Origin: Pratylenchus scribneri | Lineage: Eukaryota; Nematoda; Chromadorea; Rhabditida; Pratylenchidae | Reading direction: 5' to 3' | NCBI GenBank assembly: GCA_030063045.1 | Contig: JAQSEB010000037.1 | Location: forward strand, 1,488,001 to 1,552,000 | DNA length: 64,000 bases | In this document: piece by piece, positions 48,601 to 60,814 of the stretch | Numbering within the stretch: position 1 is the stretch's first letter | Layout of the letters: each line of letters starts with the position of its first letter | Position numbers and translations under genes: made by a program | Notes under the pieces: generated by a model | The model's database searches: none | What the model was told of the DNA's origin: nothing | Seen by the model: the letters and a program-made list of their open reading frames with translations, nothing else

Positions 48601-51600
48601 GCTCAAAAAACCCGCAAATAGGAGAAATCGAACTGTAAAGCGACATTTTTGAAAAAACCCGAAAACCCACCAGTTTTTTCAAAACCCGAAAACCATTGAA
48701 AACCCGAAAACCAAAGATTTTGAAAACCCGAAAATCAAATTTTTTGAAAACCCGAAAACCAAAGTTTTTTGAAAACTCGAAAAGTAGTTTTTGAAACCGG
48801 AAATGATTTAAAAACCGACTTTGAGCTACTATATAGTCCATAGTACACTTTATTGTAAATAAATTTGAACAGTAATTAAGAAGTAATTTTTTCATGACAT
48901 TTATCAGAAAAATATTTAATTCAATTTCATATTTTCCAATTAAATTAATTCCATCACTCAATTTAGATTGATGGCGGCCTTGAGAACTGTTTTACGCACA
49001 TTATCATCGATGAGGCCGGCCAAGCGGATGAATTGGAAACACTGATCCCAATTATTGGACTCACCGACCCTCATTCCGAATCCGCTCTTCGCCGTGGCCG
49101 TGGCCCCACAAATGGTGGCACATTCAAGGGAACACATGTCATTTTGGCCGGCGATCCAAAGCAGTTGGGCCCAGTTCAAATATGCGATATGTTGAAACGA
49201 GTGGCAAAACGTAAGCAATAAATTGGATAAAATTAATAAATTTTTTGAGAATTTTAAATTGAATTTTTCATTAAAATAGACAAATAAACAAAAATATTTA
49301 TTATTAGGGAGCGGATTTTTTGATTTTGACCAATTTTTTGATGAGAAAAGAACAAAAATAGTGTTTTTGAACATTTATTTGACTTTAATGACCAAATTTT
49401 TGACCTATTTTTTTTTACCTATTCTGGCAATTTTTTTGAAGGAAAATTTCATCGAAAAAATGCAATAAAGGTTAAAAAAAACCTATTTTGAGGTTTTTAA
49501 ACTTACAATTAGGACAAATTTTCCAAAAAAATACATCTATTTTGTGACCTAAAAATCGCACCCTATTTAATATTTATTATAATAATTTAATCAAGGCTGG
49601 AACATTGGCCATTTTTTTAGATTTGAATTTTTCAAAAACTAATAAAGAGATATGTTTGAGAAATTTTAAATTATTTTTCTAAACTTCTAACCAAATAATT
49701 TTTTTACACTAATTTTCAGCCGGCTCCCTGATTGAACGTTTGATTGGCCATGAAAAGGATCGAAATGTTTTCCATTTTGACAAGTTTGTCCCCAACCCAA
49801 ATTTCATTACTAATTCCAATTTATTATAGACGAGTAACCACAATGCTCGAAGAGAACTACCGCTCGCATCCGGCACTGATCGAAATTCCATCACGGCTCT
49901 ATTATGGCGGAAAACTTCGTTCCAGTGCCCCAATTGGCGAGAAAAACACCCTTTGTCAGTGGAGCAATTTGCCCAAAAAGGTTGGCTCATTTTTTTTTGA
50001 AATTTTAATAAATTGGGTTTTGGGGATCAGCCCAAATTGTTGCCAATTAAAATAACTTTCTAAAAGGCTTAAACCAATTTGGATGATTTTAATACCCATT
50101 TTCGGCTAAATTTCCCCTTTGAAAAATTTTTTTCTTCTTATAATGAAAAGTTTTCAAATTGGCCCTCCCCCTTGGCCCTCTCCTTGGAAAATTCTTGTTT
50201 ATACGGGCTCAATGATATTAATATTAATATCATTTTTAAAATGGGCAAGAAATGATTAAGTTATGTCCAAAAACCATTGAAAATCATGGAAATCCCGGTA
50301 AGAGTCATTTTGAACAGGTTTTTAGGTAAAACTCCGCCAATTATGTGAACTATTCACAATAAAATTAAGTAGCTAATAAATTAGCATTTTGATTTGCCGT
50401 AAATCTTAGTAAAATTCCATTTTAAAAAGGAATTTTGCTGTAAAATCGGCATAAATAAAAATTTAATTAAAAAAAGCCAAATTAAATCGCAAATTTTTTG
50501 AAAATGTCAAAAATTATTTTGCTCAGCAATTTGGCCACATTTTTGAATAAATTAAACCAAATTTTAATAATTTTTATTTTTTCAGGATTTCCCACTTTTA
50601 TGGCATTCAGTGGAGGAAATGGAAGAAAGTGATGAAAATGGCTTTTCCTTTGAGAATAAAGCGGAAGTGGATATTGTCTATCAATATGTGAAGGCATTGA
50701 TCAAAAGAGCCAAAGTTGAGCCCGAACAAATCGGAATAATTACTCCGTACCGATACCAGGTTAATTTTTCTTAATTATTAATTTATTTTACGGATATTAT
50801 TTTTTGCATCAAAAGTAGTTTTTTGTCCTAAGTAACCGGTTTTAAGCCATACAAACTTTATATCAATTCGTAGAGCAAATCGATATGCATCGAATTGTAT
50901 ATAAAATGTCAGGTTTTGGCCCAAAATTAAAGTGGTTTAAAACCAAAAATAGGGAATATGGTTTAAACGGTTTAACCCGCTCAATTTTGATTTTAACTTT
51001 AGAAATATATATGTCAAAAAGATGCGTTTTGATGAGATCTCAAATTGATATAAGGTTTGTAGGGTCCAAAACTGGTTTCTGATTTATTAGAAGTCAAACA
51101 CTACTTTTAAGAGTAACCATTTTTTGCATTATTTTTCTAATAAATTAATTTAAATTTTTAAAATTTAAAAATTACAATTTAAAGGTAAAACAACTGCGTC
51201 TTCGATGCGCCCAACATTATCCGGAAATTCTGATCGATTCGGTAGAGCGGTTCCAGGGCACAGAGCGCCGGGTCATAATTATTTCAACTGTTCGCTCCAC
51301 TGGAATTGGATTTTTGGATAGCGAAAAGGTTTTCCATTTTTCAAAATTTTAATTAAATAATAATAATTTTAGCGTTTCAACACCGCCGTTACTCGACCAA
51401 AGGAATTGCTGATTGTGGTGGGCAGCAGCTACAATATGCGACGGATCAAGGGCTGGGAAGAGTTCGTTGATTTTTTATTTATTTAAATTTTTTAAGTAAA
51501 TAAAAAATTAGAATTTTTAATTAAATAAATTATAAATAAAAAAAATTTAATTTTTAAATAAAAAAAAATTAAAAAATTAAATAAAGCTTAAAAAAGGCCA

Positions 51601-53792
51601 AATTAATCCAATTCAATTAAAAAACACCATCATAAAAATGTTTAGTCAAATTGGTAAAGCAACCAAATCCAAAAACCACTAGTCGCTGGTTCAATTCCTC
51701 TGCGGATAAAATATTAAAAATTCATTGGGGAAATGATGAAAACAAATCCATTCGCTGAATTTGAGCGGTAAGCACAAATTTGAGGGCGTCTTTCCCTCAA
51801 TTTGTGCACGTTTGTGTGTTTAAACGGCCGCCCCAAGATTGAAAACACAAATTCCCGAAGCTGATCCCCTTTTTTGAATCATTAACTAAAAACGGTTTAA
51901 AACTCTCTATTTTGGAATATTAAAATACAATTAAATATTTTTGAATTAAATTAAACCAAAACCGGTTTAAACGGTTTAATACTAATAACCTTTATCTTTA
52001 AATTAAAATTAATTAAAATATTTAAAATTTAATCTAAAATTAAATTTCTCACACAGATTGATCACCTATTGCGAACAGAACAGCGCACTGATTGGCCAAA
52101 CCGAGCTGAGCATTGTTCAAAAGAAAAAGCCAGCGGTGCCCGATGCGATGCCCCCAGCCACCGGCGCCAATGCCACCACAAAACGAACCTCACGTTTGCG
52201 TCGAAACGGGGCAAAGGAATCCAAGGAAAACGACAAAGTGGAAGAGCTGGCCCGTGAATTCGGTGGAATGGATATGGATATGGATGAATGGTTGCGGAAG
52301 AAACAGCAGCCAACGGGAGCACAAAACACCGGACTTTTCTACCAGGCCGATGAGGAAGATGAACGAGAAATTGAGCGTGAAATGCGGCAATGGGGTCAGC
52401 CACCGAATTTTTCTGCGTTGGATGATCAATGGGGACAACAGGTTATTTTTGGCAATTAATAAAATAAATTTATTAGAGCTACGATTAATTTTGGAAATAT
52501 CGGCGCCCTGAAGACTAGCGAATAGGCTCATTTGACTCATCATGGTCGATTTAGTCTATGAAATTTTAAATTAAGGCCCAAAATAAGGTCTAGTCAAAAG
52601 TTAGTAAACCAAAACCGGTTTTGGTTTAAACAATGGTTCAACTTTTTAAACCTTGCCTAAACCAGTCTAAAATTTAAATTTATTTTTCATAGACTAAATC
52701 GACCATGCTGAGTCGAATGAATCCAATATCCAATCACATCACCTGCAATAAGGCTTAGGCAAAAGTTAGTAAACCTAAACCGAATTGGGTTTAAACAACT
52801 GTTTAGTTTTTCGATAATTGTTCAAACCGTTTTCGAATTGAAATTTCATAGACCTATTCGATCATGCCGAATCGAAAGAGCCTATTCTCAAGTTTTTTTT
52901 TGGATTACCAAAATTAGCTAAGCCAGCATTTAGCTTATTCCGGAATTAGCTAATTTCCTATAATTTAAAAAATATTTTTAAATAATTTATTTTCAGTACT
53001 CCTATCCATCTTCATTTGCGAGCGACAACATCAGTCCATTGAGCAACAGTTTCCACATTTCGGCATCACAAGTCAGCAGCTTTGGTGGTGGTGGCTTGAT
53101 GAATGAATCGACTTGCAGCAGTTCAATTCCGCCGCCGAAAAAGAGCAAAAAGAAGAGCCGCAAATCATCGACCTCTTCTTCCAAACAATCACAACCGCAA
53201 CCATCGCTCATCAAAATTAAACCACCTTCGCCAAAACCAACAACTCTCATCCAAATCCAACCTTCATCCAAACAACAACCGGCTGCCATCATCAAACTGG
53301 CCGAGAAAAAGGAAACAAATATTGCCGTTTACACGCTGGCCGATGCAATTGCCAACCACAAAAAGGAAGAGAAGAAACGCCATGGGAAGGAGGAATTGGA
53401 TGTTTTGGGCGGACGCAAAATTTCGGCAGCAACAACTATGGCGGAGAACACCAGTACCAGTCCGGATGAGGAGGAATATGAGGTTTGAGTAATTTTAAAA
53501 AAAAATTAAATTAGTAAAATGTGAATTATTCGGAATTAAAATATTTTTTATAGTTTTCTAAGAATTTACATTTAAAATTTTATTTTCTATTTTTATAAAT
53601 AATTTATACAAAATTTTGCAGACTGCAACTTCCGGAAATTCGCCCAAACGGCCCATCGATGGTTTTGCGATTGCTGATGAGAATAAGAGCATTGTCAATG
53701 GCAATGATGAAGATGCCGAATTGAGCGCAATCCAACATGAAATGGACACATTGTTGGCGCTGAAACGCCAAATGGATCAACTCACAATGTAA
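45656..53792 (+). CDS. MOV10/Armitage/SDE3-like SF1 RNA helicase (≥1,019 aa)
   Basis: Eighteen exons join in frame: 45656-45777, 45822-45917, 45970-46182, 46859-46948, 46990-47124, 47490-47645, 47694-47803, 48194-48325, 48372-48471, 48967-49210, 49720-49783, 49830-49980, 50586-50759, 51185-51328, 51373-51461, 52057-52441, 52997-53482, 53622-53792. MOV10-family helicases act in small-RNA silencing and transposon control (family knowledge). Seen: Walker A FGPP/GTGKT, split by intron 6; [13 protein letters not shown] box at 49009-49020; [78 protein letters not shown]. After the helicase core comes an unusual ~370-residue tail: acidic segment, then Ser/Lys/Pro/Gln-rich segment ([15 protein letters not shown]), ending MDQLTM. 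The N-terminal region (ending ~residue 270) is short; the first exon begins after an acceptor, so upstream exons may be missing, or the start is the ATG at 45709. Several long introns hold palindromic repeats. Confidence 0.9.
50800..51115. repeat. Palindromic intronic repeat, family C
   Basis: Starts TTTTTGCATCAAAAGTAGTTTTT and ends in the inverse ...AAACACTACTTTTAAGAG; inner arms contain AACCGGTTTT, CAAACTTTATATCAATT.GTAGA and GATGCATC inverted. Located in helicase intron 13. Other copies: ~12,085-12,385 (Ly6-like A intron 2), ~22,110-22,435 (receptor 2 intron 2), partial at ~4,690-4,880 (HECW-like) and ~55,720-55,900 (SLC25A46-like). Confidence 0.8.
52505..52925. repeat. Palindromic intronic repeat, family B
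   Basis: Arms GGCTCATTTGACTCATCATGG..GATTTAGTCTATGAAAT and the inverse ATAGACTAAATCGACCATGCTG..GAATGA. Located in helicase intron 16. Other copies: ~19,155-19,480 (receptor 1 intron 3), ~33,730-34,010 (esterase intron 1), ~40,700-41,010 and ~42,325-42,925 (receptor at 40401, introns 1 and 5). Confidence 0.8.
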
Positions 53793-54591
53793 ATGTGTGG
53801 ACGAACGACGGGAAACGAAGAAGAATATTTTTTATTCATCCATTATTTTATTATAATCTCTGAAATCTCTCCCCCCAAAAAAATCACTCTCAATTATTTA
53901 TTATATACGGGCATTTATTCTACGGCTTTATATTTATTTGTTTTGTTTTTTGTTCTTGCCAAAATATTTATATTCGACCATTTTAATATACACTGCCTAT
54001 GCCCAGTTTTGTCCCAAACAAAAAAGGCAAAATAAACACATCCTTCACTGGTATTGTATTCCCATTTATTTTCCAGCAATATTTTGAATAAAATTTTTTG
54101 ATGCTTAATTTTGTTTAATTGAGTAATATTTAGGTTTTAAATTATTAGGCCTGGCCTTTTCATATGAATAGGATGTCAAGCAAATAGGCATTAGCATAAA
54201 ACAAATCGTTTGGTTAAAATTTGGGGCTTTTATTATTTACGTGTCATTAAATCATTTGAAATGCTCTCTGGGATATGCGAGTCATAATTCTTAATAATCC
54301 CTGCCTAATCATAAACCTATTCCTCTAATGAACCGTGGAGTACCTACATTTTTTCCTACTGATCTTCTTAATACTAACTCCATTAAGACGCTTATTAAAT
54401 TTTTTAAACTCAAATGGTAGCCAAGAAACAATTTCATTTTATTTTTGAAACAAAGCATATGAAGCTAAAAAAACATTTCATTGAGATATAATAATAATAG
54501 TAAAAATTGAGCTAAACAGGAGAAAAATAAACGTCAAATAATATATATATTTATTCCAATTGTTAAGAATCCTCCTCCTCCTCTCATTCAT

Positions 54592-57500
54592 TCATTTATC
54601 ATCTCCCCAAGGATTATCGTTGGAATTGCCCGCACCATTATTGTCCATTGAACCACCTTAAATATATTTTATAAAATTAATTTAAAAATAAATAAAAACC
54701 TTTCGATCGCTGGCGGTGAATTGCGGCCTTGAAGAATGGATTATCCTGATTATTTATTCCATTTGTGGGGTCAGCAGCATTTAAGAGGGAAGAAGAGGTT
54801 TGCTGAAATGGTCGAAAATTATTAAAGGATTTTTAATTTTTACATGAAACATTAATTTTCCGGAAAGAATTCAGTAAACTTACAACTGGGCGATGTCCCA
54901 ACTTGACGCCGTCGCTTGCAACTCACTTATTAAGGACTAAACCGATATAGATGAATTTGGTATCAAATTAAAGAGCGCACTGCTGGCTATCAATTGATAT
55001 AAGATTTATTTGGTTTGGTTAAGATATGGTGGAATTGAGTCCAAAAAACCATGAAAAATTTTCAAATTTACAATTTTTTATGGTTTTTAAGTACAACTTT
55101 GCTAATTTTGAAGCAAACCAATAAATTTTATATCATCGATAGCCAGCAGTGAGCTCTTTAATTTGACACCGAAATAATCTCTAACGGTTTCGTCCTTAAT
55201 GAGCTATAAGCGATGGCGTTCAGTTGATGTCGCCTAGTTGAACGGGTTTGGTATTCTTTAATTTCCGTAGTCATTTTTTTAAATCTATTTGCTTTTCTAA
55301 TTATTTTCCTGTTTTTATAAAATTAATTTCTAAATAAAACCTGGGAAGTGGAATTTGCTGCAAATTGTGCGCTTGGATTCTGCGGAAATTGGGCTGAACT
55401 TTTGAAGGGTGTGAAGCATCCGGCGGCCGCTGAAGTGGATGGTTGTTCCGGTAGTTTAACTTTGATAAGTTCTTTGGCCGTTTTAACCCTCAATGGACCG
55501 GAGGTGTAACCAGCGGAGCTCACTGAATCAATTTTTATTATTCGATAAATTTCCAAAATATTAAAACCTCGTTCCATTGCCCAATAAACACAAATGGAAA
55601 AGCCAAACTGAAGAGCATATTGAAGCAAAACAGCGCCAATTCCACTCAAAAAATAGTATAAATTTTGTGAATAAATGATATGGAAATATTTAAAATGACA
55701 ACAAATATTGAAAATGGTTTTAACGGTTTAATTGGTTTTGGACCAAAACCCTTGGGAATTGGGATGGTTCATTCAAACGGTTTAATACCCTTAATTTTGA
55801 ACCAAACCATGACAAAATATATACCAATCGATGCTTTTCGATGAGATCAATCTATTGGGTATAAGGTCTGAGGATCTAGAACAAACCATTAAACCGTTAT
55901 AAGCCTTTCGCCATTTTCAATACATTTTCTGCCAAATTAAATAAATATCATCCTAAATACTATTACAGTTTATCGGATGGAAAGGAATGAGGAAAAAGGA
56001 ATAATGATGAAGAAGAAGAGATAAAGCTGATGAGGATCCTGCGATCCTCTTCTTCATCATTCTCATCATTATCTTCTTCTTCCCTTTCATCCAGTAAACT
56101 ACAATAGTACCAAAATCCTAAATGATTAAACCTGTAAAGTCCCTTGACGCCCTCATTGCGAATTATGGAAGTGAAACAATCGAAAATGCCATCGTATTTG
56201 TATTGGCCTGCCGGTGGAACAATGACGCACGAGCCATAGTCCAAATTGTCAACCATAATTTTGGCATTTCCTTAAATTTATTTTCCAAAAATTTCCGATC
56301 AATTTTGTAAACCTTGATAATAAAGCCTATGAAGAACGGTTTCCAGTGGATACAAAGCCAAGTCGGCCACAAAACAAGCGGTCATTGTTGAGAAAAGTTC
56401 AGGCATTATTGTGTGATAACGTTTCCGCTCCGATGGCAATTTTCGACTCTGTAAATTGCAACATCAATATTTTTTGAATAGATATTGTTGGTTTTTGGGT
56501 ATTTTTGTTATCTTTCTCAGTTCAAAAATCTTTACTCTGGACTCAACAGATAACATGACCCATTCAAATGGGCGACCGCCTCAACTTGGAACCGACTCCT
56601 GTAGCTCAAGAAGGATGAAACCGATATAGATGATTTCGGTGTCAAATTAAAGAGCTCACTGCTGCTTATCCAGCGATATAAGATTTATTTGGTTTGGTTA
56701 AGATTTGGTGGAATTGTGTCCAAAAAACCATCAAAAATTTGCGCTAGTCTTTTTTAATGGTTTTTTAAGTATAACTCTGCTAATTCTGAACCAAGCCAAA
56801 TGAATCTTATATCAATTGATAGCCAGCAGTGAGTTCTTTAATTTGATACCAATATCAGCTATATCGGTTTCGTTCTTAATGAGCTATAAGCGACGGCGCC
56901 CTGTTGAACGGACCGCCGTTTGTCCATAACTACCAACCATCTACCACCATATTTTTTATTTTGAATATAAATTTACTTACAACATAAGCTCGTGTCCAGT
57001 TCAGCGCTTTCGCATGAGCGTACTGACAAATGAGGAAATGCGCAGTATGGTAGATGGAAGTTGGCAAAGCAAGCCAAAAAATTGAACGTCGTTTATCGGC
57101 CAAAGAGGTGGGACGGCCACGGATGTTGAAAAAGTCTTGCCGAAAACGCTGAATACAAATTTAATTATCTTTTCACTTTAATCTCAAATAAAACCTCAAA
57201 ACCATGAGTGAGCACATCCCACATTGTGGAATCGTCTTTGTCCCGTGAGTCCCAACTTCGAATGGTTTGAAAGAAGTTGGTCACAATCAATGGCGTGCAA
57301 AACAGGAAATTGGATGCTTTCAGCAAAATATGCCGCCAAAATTTCTCTGAACTTCCATCGGGCACATATGATTTTGGCAAACCGAAAATTTCGGCGATGA
57401 GCTGAATGGGCCAAAATTTTATGGAATTAAACTTGAAAAACTAACAAGCTCTGACATCCATGAGAATCCCCAAAGAACGCCACTGCCAAGTGTGCCCTTC

Positions 57501-57840
57501 CATAGAGTAAAAAAGCCCTAAAATTTTTGGTTTTAATTTAATTTGTTTTAATTGAAAAACTGCGTACATCTTTTGCTGTTAATTTGAATATAATTGGAAT
57601 CAACGTGTGTGGCAGCAAATGTTTTTGCACTGCACAATCATGAACTTGACATTGACGCCGCAATACCACACAAGAATGTCGTATAATAATGCTGTTTGTT
57701 GTGCTTAAAAGGAGTGATGTTGAATTAGTAATTTGAACAATGTAAAATTACTATGCAGCTGCACGCGCAATTGAAGTCAATGCACCGCCTTGATAGGTTT
57801 TGTTGTTCCCAAATCCTGTTACGCCGACGAATGTTGACAT
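54592..57840 (-). CDS. SLC25A46-like mitochondrial carrier-family protein (468 aa)
   Basis: Ten exons in frame: 57752-57840, 57568-57691, 57446-57517, 57195-57401, 56981-57148, 56313-56448, 56132-56270, 55341-55644, 54700-54802, 54592-54656 (1,407 nt). SLC25A46 is an outer-mitochondrial-membrane relative of the carriers with roles in mitochondrial dynamics and lipid transfer, not a proven transporter (family knowledge). Diagnostic stretches: HSCVVLRRQCQVHDCAVQKH, GFFTLWKGTLGSGV, FWRHILLKASNFLFCTPLIV, CFVADLALYPLETVLHRLYY (carrier-type PxE signature), YKYDGIFDCFTSIIRNEGVK followed by GLYSGIGAVLLQYALQFGF. The N-terminus MSTFVGVTGFGNN is short. The C-terminus has an added ~150-residue low-complexity Asn/Ser/Gln/Pro-rich tail ending NDNPWGDDK, longer than in the human protein. 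Two introns carry family-A elements and one a family-C element. Confidence 0.88.
54883..55250. repeat. Palindromic intronic repeat, family A (copy A3)
   Basis: ACAACTGGGCGATGTC at the left, GTCGCCTAGTTGAACGGG at the right, inner arms TCAAATTAAAGAGCGCACTGCTGGC and its near-complement at ~55,140-55,170. Located in the intron between SLC25A46-like exons 8 and 9. Confidence 0.85.
56549..56922. repeat. Palindromic intronic repeat, family A (copy A4)
   Basis: ATTCAAATGGGCGACCGCC at the left and GGCGCCCTGTTGAACGG at the right, with the same inner arms (CAAATTAAAGAGCTCACTGCTG and complement) as the other copies. Located between SLC25A46-like exons 5 and 6. Confidence 0.85.
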
Positions 57841-58208
57841 TTTTGGGAAGAAATGTATTTTTTACGGATTTATTATCTAAATTTTATTGAATAATAAAGG
57901 AAAATGTTAATAGATTATTTAAGGACGGGACATGTCCCATTCCCATGTGGTTTTCCGTGAAAAAAGAAAATATACTACCTATTTGTTTTACAAAAAAAAC
58001 AAAATATCATTATATTTATTACCTGTGTCAGCTAATTTTCAAGCTTGGTTTACTATGCTATGAGACTGAACACTAAATTAGCTAAAAACTGATGTAAGCT
58101 TATGTTGAGCTGAGCCTATTTCTTGCTATACTATAAGGATGATTGAGTTCACCTAAAAGGAAAGGTTTAACTTTGAAAACATAACTAAAAGTTTAAATTT
58201 TTCACGCG
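57841..58208. other. Upstream region of the SLC25A46-like gene, nothing else seen
   Basis: AT-rich promoter-side sequence between the start codon at 57840 and the fold-back element; no motif stands out. Confidence 0.4.
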
Positions 58209-59239
58209 CTTACCCCTCGGTCACAGTGAGGCGGAAGGACGCCGAGGAGAACGGAAAACGTTTTGGCCTTCCGCTGAGTTGTGGTCACATTCAGCGGAAT
58301 TTTTCATTCCGTCGCCGACAAAAAATTTCCGCCCATTTTGTGGTCACATAAACAGTGTTCTCCTAAATCATTGTGACCACAAAATTGGACGGAATTTTTT
58401 GTCGGCGACGGAATCAAAAATTCCGCTGAATGTGACCACTCAGATTTTTAGGAAAACGCCGAACGGAATTTGAATGCAATTCCGTCGTCGCAAAACGCCG
58501 AAGTGGTCACAATAAAATTTGAGAATTTTTCCGCTCTTTCAATTAAAAATTAAATTTTTTTTTGAAAATTATTTTAAAATTTCAAAAATTAAATAAAAAT
58601 CTAAAATCAGGTATATCTGATTCAGAAAAATTTCCTCTTTTTAATGATATAAAAATCAAATGAAAATATAAAAAATTTATATGATTTATATTTTGCATCT
58701 TCATAAATAATGTTTTCCTCATCCAAATAAATAAATTCTTATATCATTGAATAGAGCTGAGTTTTTTACATAGGATGGAATTGATTTGAAAAGCTTATAA
58801 AAATTTTTAATATTTTTTATTTATTTTTAAAAATGTCTAGTCAAGGGTTTTTGGGCAAAATACAAGGAATTCCGCTCGGCGGAGGACGGAAAAATTCAAA
58901 TTATTTGAATTGCCGGCGTTTTCGGTTCGACGGAAAAAAAGGCCAAAATCGCTCCACTGTGACCAGCATCAGCGGAAAACCCGATCGGCGGAAAAACGTC
59001 GGGCGTTTTTCCGCTGTCTCATTCCGCTAGAATGGTCACAATAAAAAAACGCTCGGCGGAGAGCTTTTTTCCGTTCGACCGAAAACGCTCGGCGTTTCTG
59101 CTGGGGTGGTCAATAGCGAAAACGCGGCGGAATGCGTTTTTCCGTTCGACCGAAAAAAGTTCGGCGTTTTCCGCTGTTAATGTGACATAGGTATTCCGTC
59201 GCGGTGAGCGGAAAACGCCTCACTGTGACCGAGGGGTTA
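58209..59239. mobile_element. Fold-back DNA element with CCCCTCGGTCACAGTGAGGCG termini (~1.03 kb)
   Basis: The left end CCCCTCGGTCACAGTGAGGCG is repeated inverted at the right end. The flanks read TTA on both sides (CTTA|CCCC...GGGG|TTAC), which would fit a 3-bp target duplication as in PIF/Harbinger elements. The interior is full of CGGAAAA/GGCGTTTTCCG motifs in both orientations, and a second complete palindrome (GTGGTCACATTCAGCGGAAT and its complement) sits at ~58,279-58,440. No transposase frame. GC content is much higher than the surroundings. Confidence 0.8.
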
Positions 59240-59779
59240 CAAAAAATAAAAAATTTGTTTGTGTGTTTGTGTTTGAACTTTTGGTGTTATCAAAACATAC
59301 ATTGTTTACGCTAAAACATTTAAAACATCCATGTTTTTGTTATTTGACCTTTGTTTCAAACAAACCATGCTTTTGCTAGTTTAACATTTATAAATGTATG
59401 TTTTAAAAATGTTTTTAAGGGTTTTCCAACACGCTGAATCCAAAAACATCATTGGTTTTTTGGTTTAACCCCTATAAACCGAAATATTTCGATAAATGTC
59501 CATTTTCGCTGAACTGCGCTTATTTGTCTTTTTCGCTGAAATGAGCATTCACGATGAATAGTGAAAGAACATGTAGGGGAGATGGAAGAAGGAAAGGAAG
59601 TAGGAATATGAAGTGAAGTCATCAATCGATAATTGGTCATCACCCTGTATTTTTGTAATTTAGGGCTGGTGCATTAAGGCTGGCATTTCGATGCTTTAGA
59701 GCGGTGCTTTAATATGCATTAAGAAATCGCCGGATCATCAAGAAATCGCCGGAAATGAATAACGAAATCGCCTGACATG
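59240..59779. other. Intergenic between two mobile elements
   Basis: A TTTGTTTGTGTGTTTGTGTTT-like stretch, several AAACAT/ATGTTT repeats, then GAAATCGCCGG repeated three times just before the LTR. No gene supported. Confidence 0.4.
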
Positions 59780-60515
59780 TGTCGGCAACAAATCCCGCTA
59801 GGATTGGCCAACGCAACCGCGGTCCACAGCACGCCCCGACAGGACGGATGGACCAAACCAAAGAAGAGAAGTTGATGATTCAAGGCAAGGCAAAAGGCGG
59901 CCAAACCCGAACCGAACAAATGTCCACAGCAACGGTAGACGCACCAAAGATGATAATGTCCACAGCAAAAGGCAGCAGCAGACGAACCAATGTCCAAGGC
60001 AATCCCCACGGATGATGGACGAAACTGAAAGAGAAAACCCCAAAGCCAAGAACCGAAATTGAACCCAATAAACCAAATTTGAATGAACGGCGATCAAATA
60101 TTTATTGGGGCCAAAATAGACGTTAAATGACAGCAATGGGGGGAAGGAATAAAGGAATCCAACCAAAAGAAGGGTAAGGCGAGATCATTTTATATCCCAT
60201 CGAGAGGGGCGTGGGCAACGGTCGAGATTCTTAATCGGGCAATGGGCCAACAAGCAAGATCCGGAGCTAAGCCAGTGGGGAAGAGAGCCAAATTGAGGAG
60301 GAGCAAGCCAATGTGCCACATAGGAAGGGTCAATGGGCAGCAAGCAAATTCCAAGCAATTGGGGATGGGATAAGCGGCCGGCACGGATTAAGGAAATGGG
60401 CCAAGCGGACGAGAGCCCAGCCAATTCAAATTATGGGGCCAAGCCAATTCGCAATTGGTTGATCGGCCAAGTTGATTTCTGCAAATGAAGGGAGGGGAGG
60501 GAAACCCAACTCACA
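59780..60515 (-). mobile_element. Left (3') LTR of a BEL/Pao-type element
   Basis: Sequence 59780-60317 is repeated at 63463-64000 with no difference that I could see. In element orientation (minus) the LTR ends ...TTGTTGCCGACA, so it has the expected CA end. The other end is not fixed because the right copy leaves the window; a TGTGAGTTGGG start near 60,515 is a guess. The open frames inside (e.g. 59798-60166 minus) are LTR sequence, not genes. Host DNA with repeated GAAATCGCC(G/T)G lies directly to the left. Confidence 0.8.
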
Positions 60516-60814
60516 TCAGATTTAGATTGTTTTGGCCGTTTTTGCCATTTATAAACTAAAGTGGGAAAAAATGGGAAAATGGCTATTAAATTACATGATG
60601 AAAAGTATTAAAATATTTAAAATTAATTTGACTAAAACTGTCGAAGACAGCCTGCCCACCAGGGCGGCCACCTTTCAATAAGATAGCAGATTCCCAATGG
60701 CAAAAGCATTTAAAAAGCTAGCGGTGATTTCAAATTGTAGAAATCATGGAAAAGCTATCAATGATTTCGAAATGGCAGAAATCATGATTGTTAAAGGGGC
60801 CAAAATGAGAACGA

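Noticed and set aside
52062..52543. Long minus-strand open frames opposite helicase exon 16
   Set aside because: Antisense shadows of a well-supported exon.
59719..60424. Several open frames with Cys/Trp/Leu-rich translations, duplicated at 63423-63849
   Set aside because: They lie in the LTR, overlap in several frames on both strands, and show no domain.
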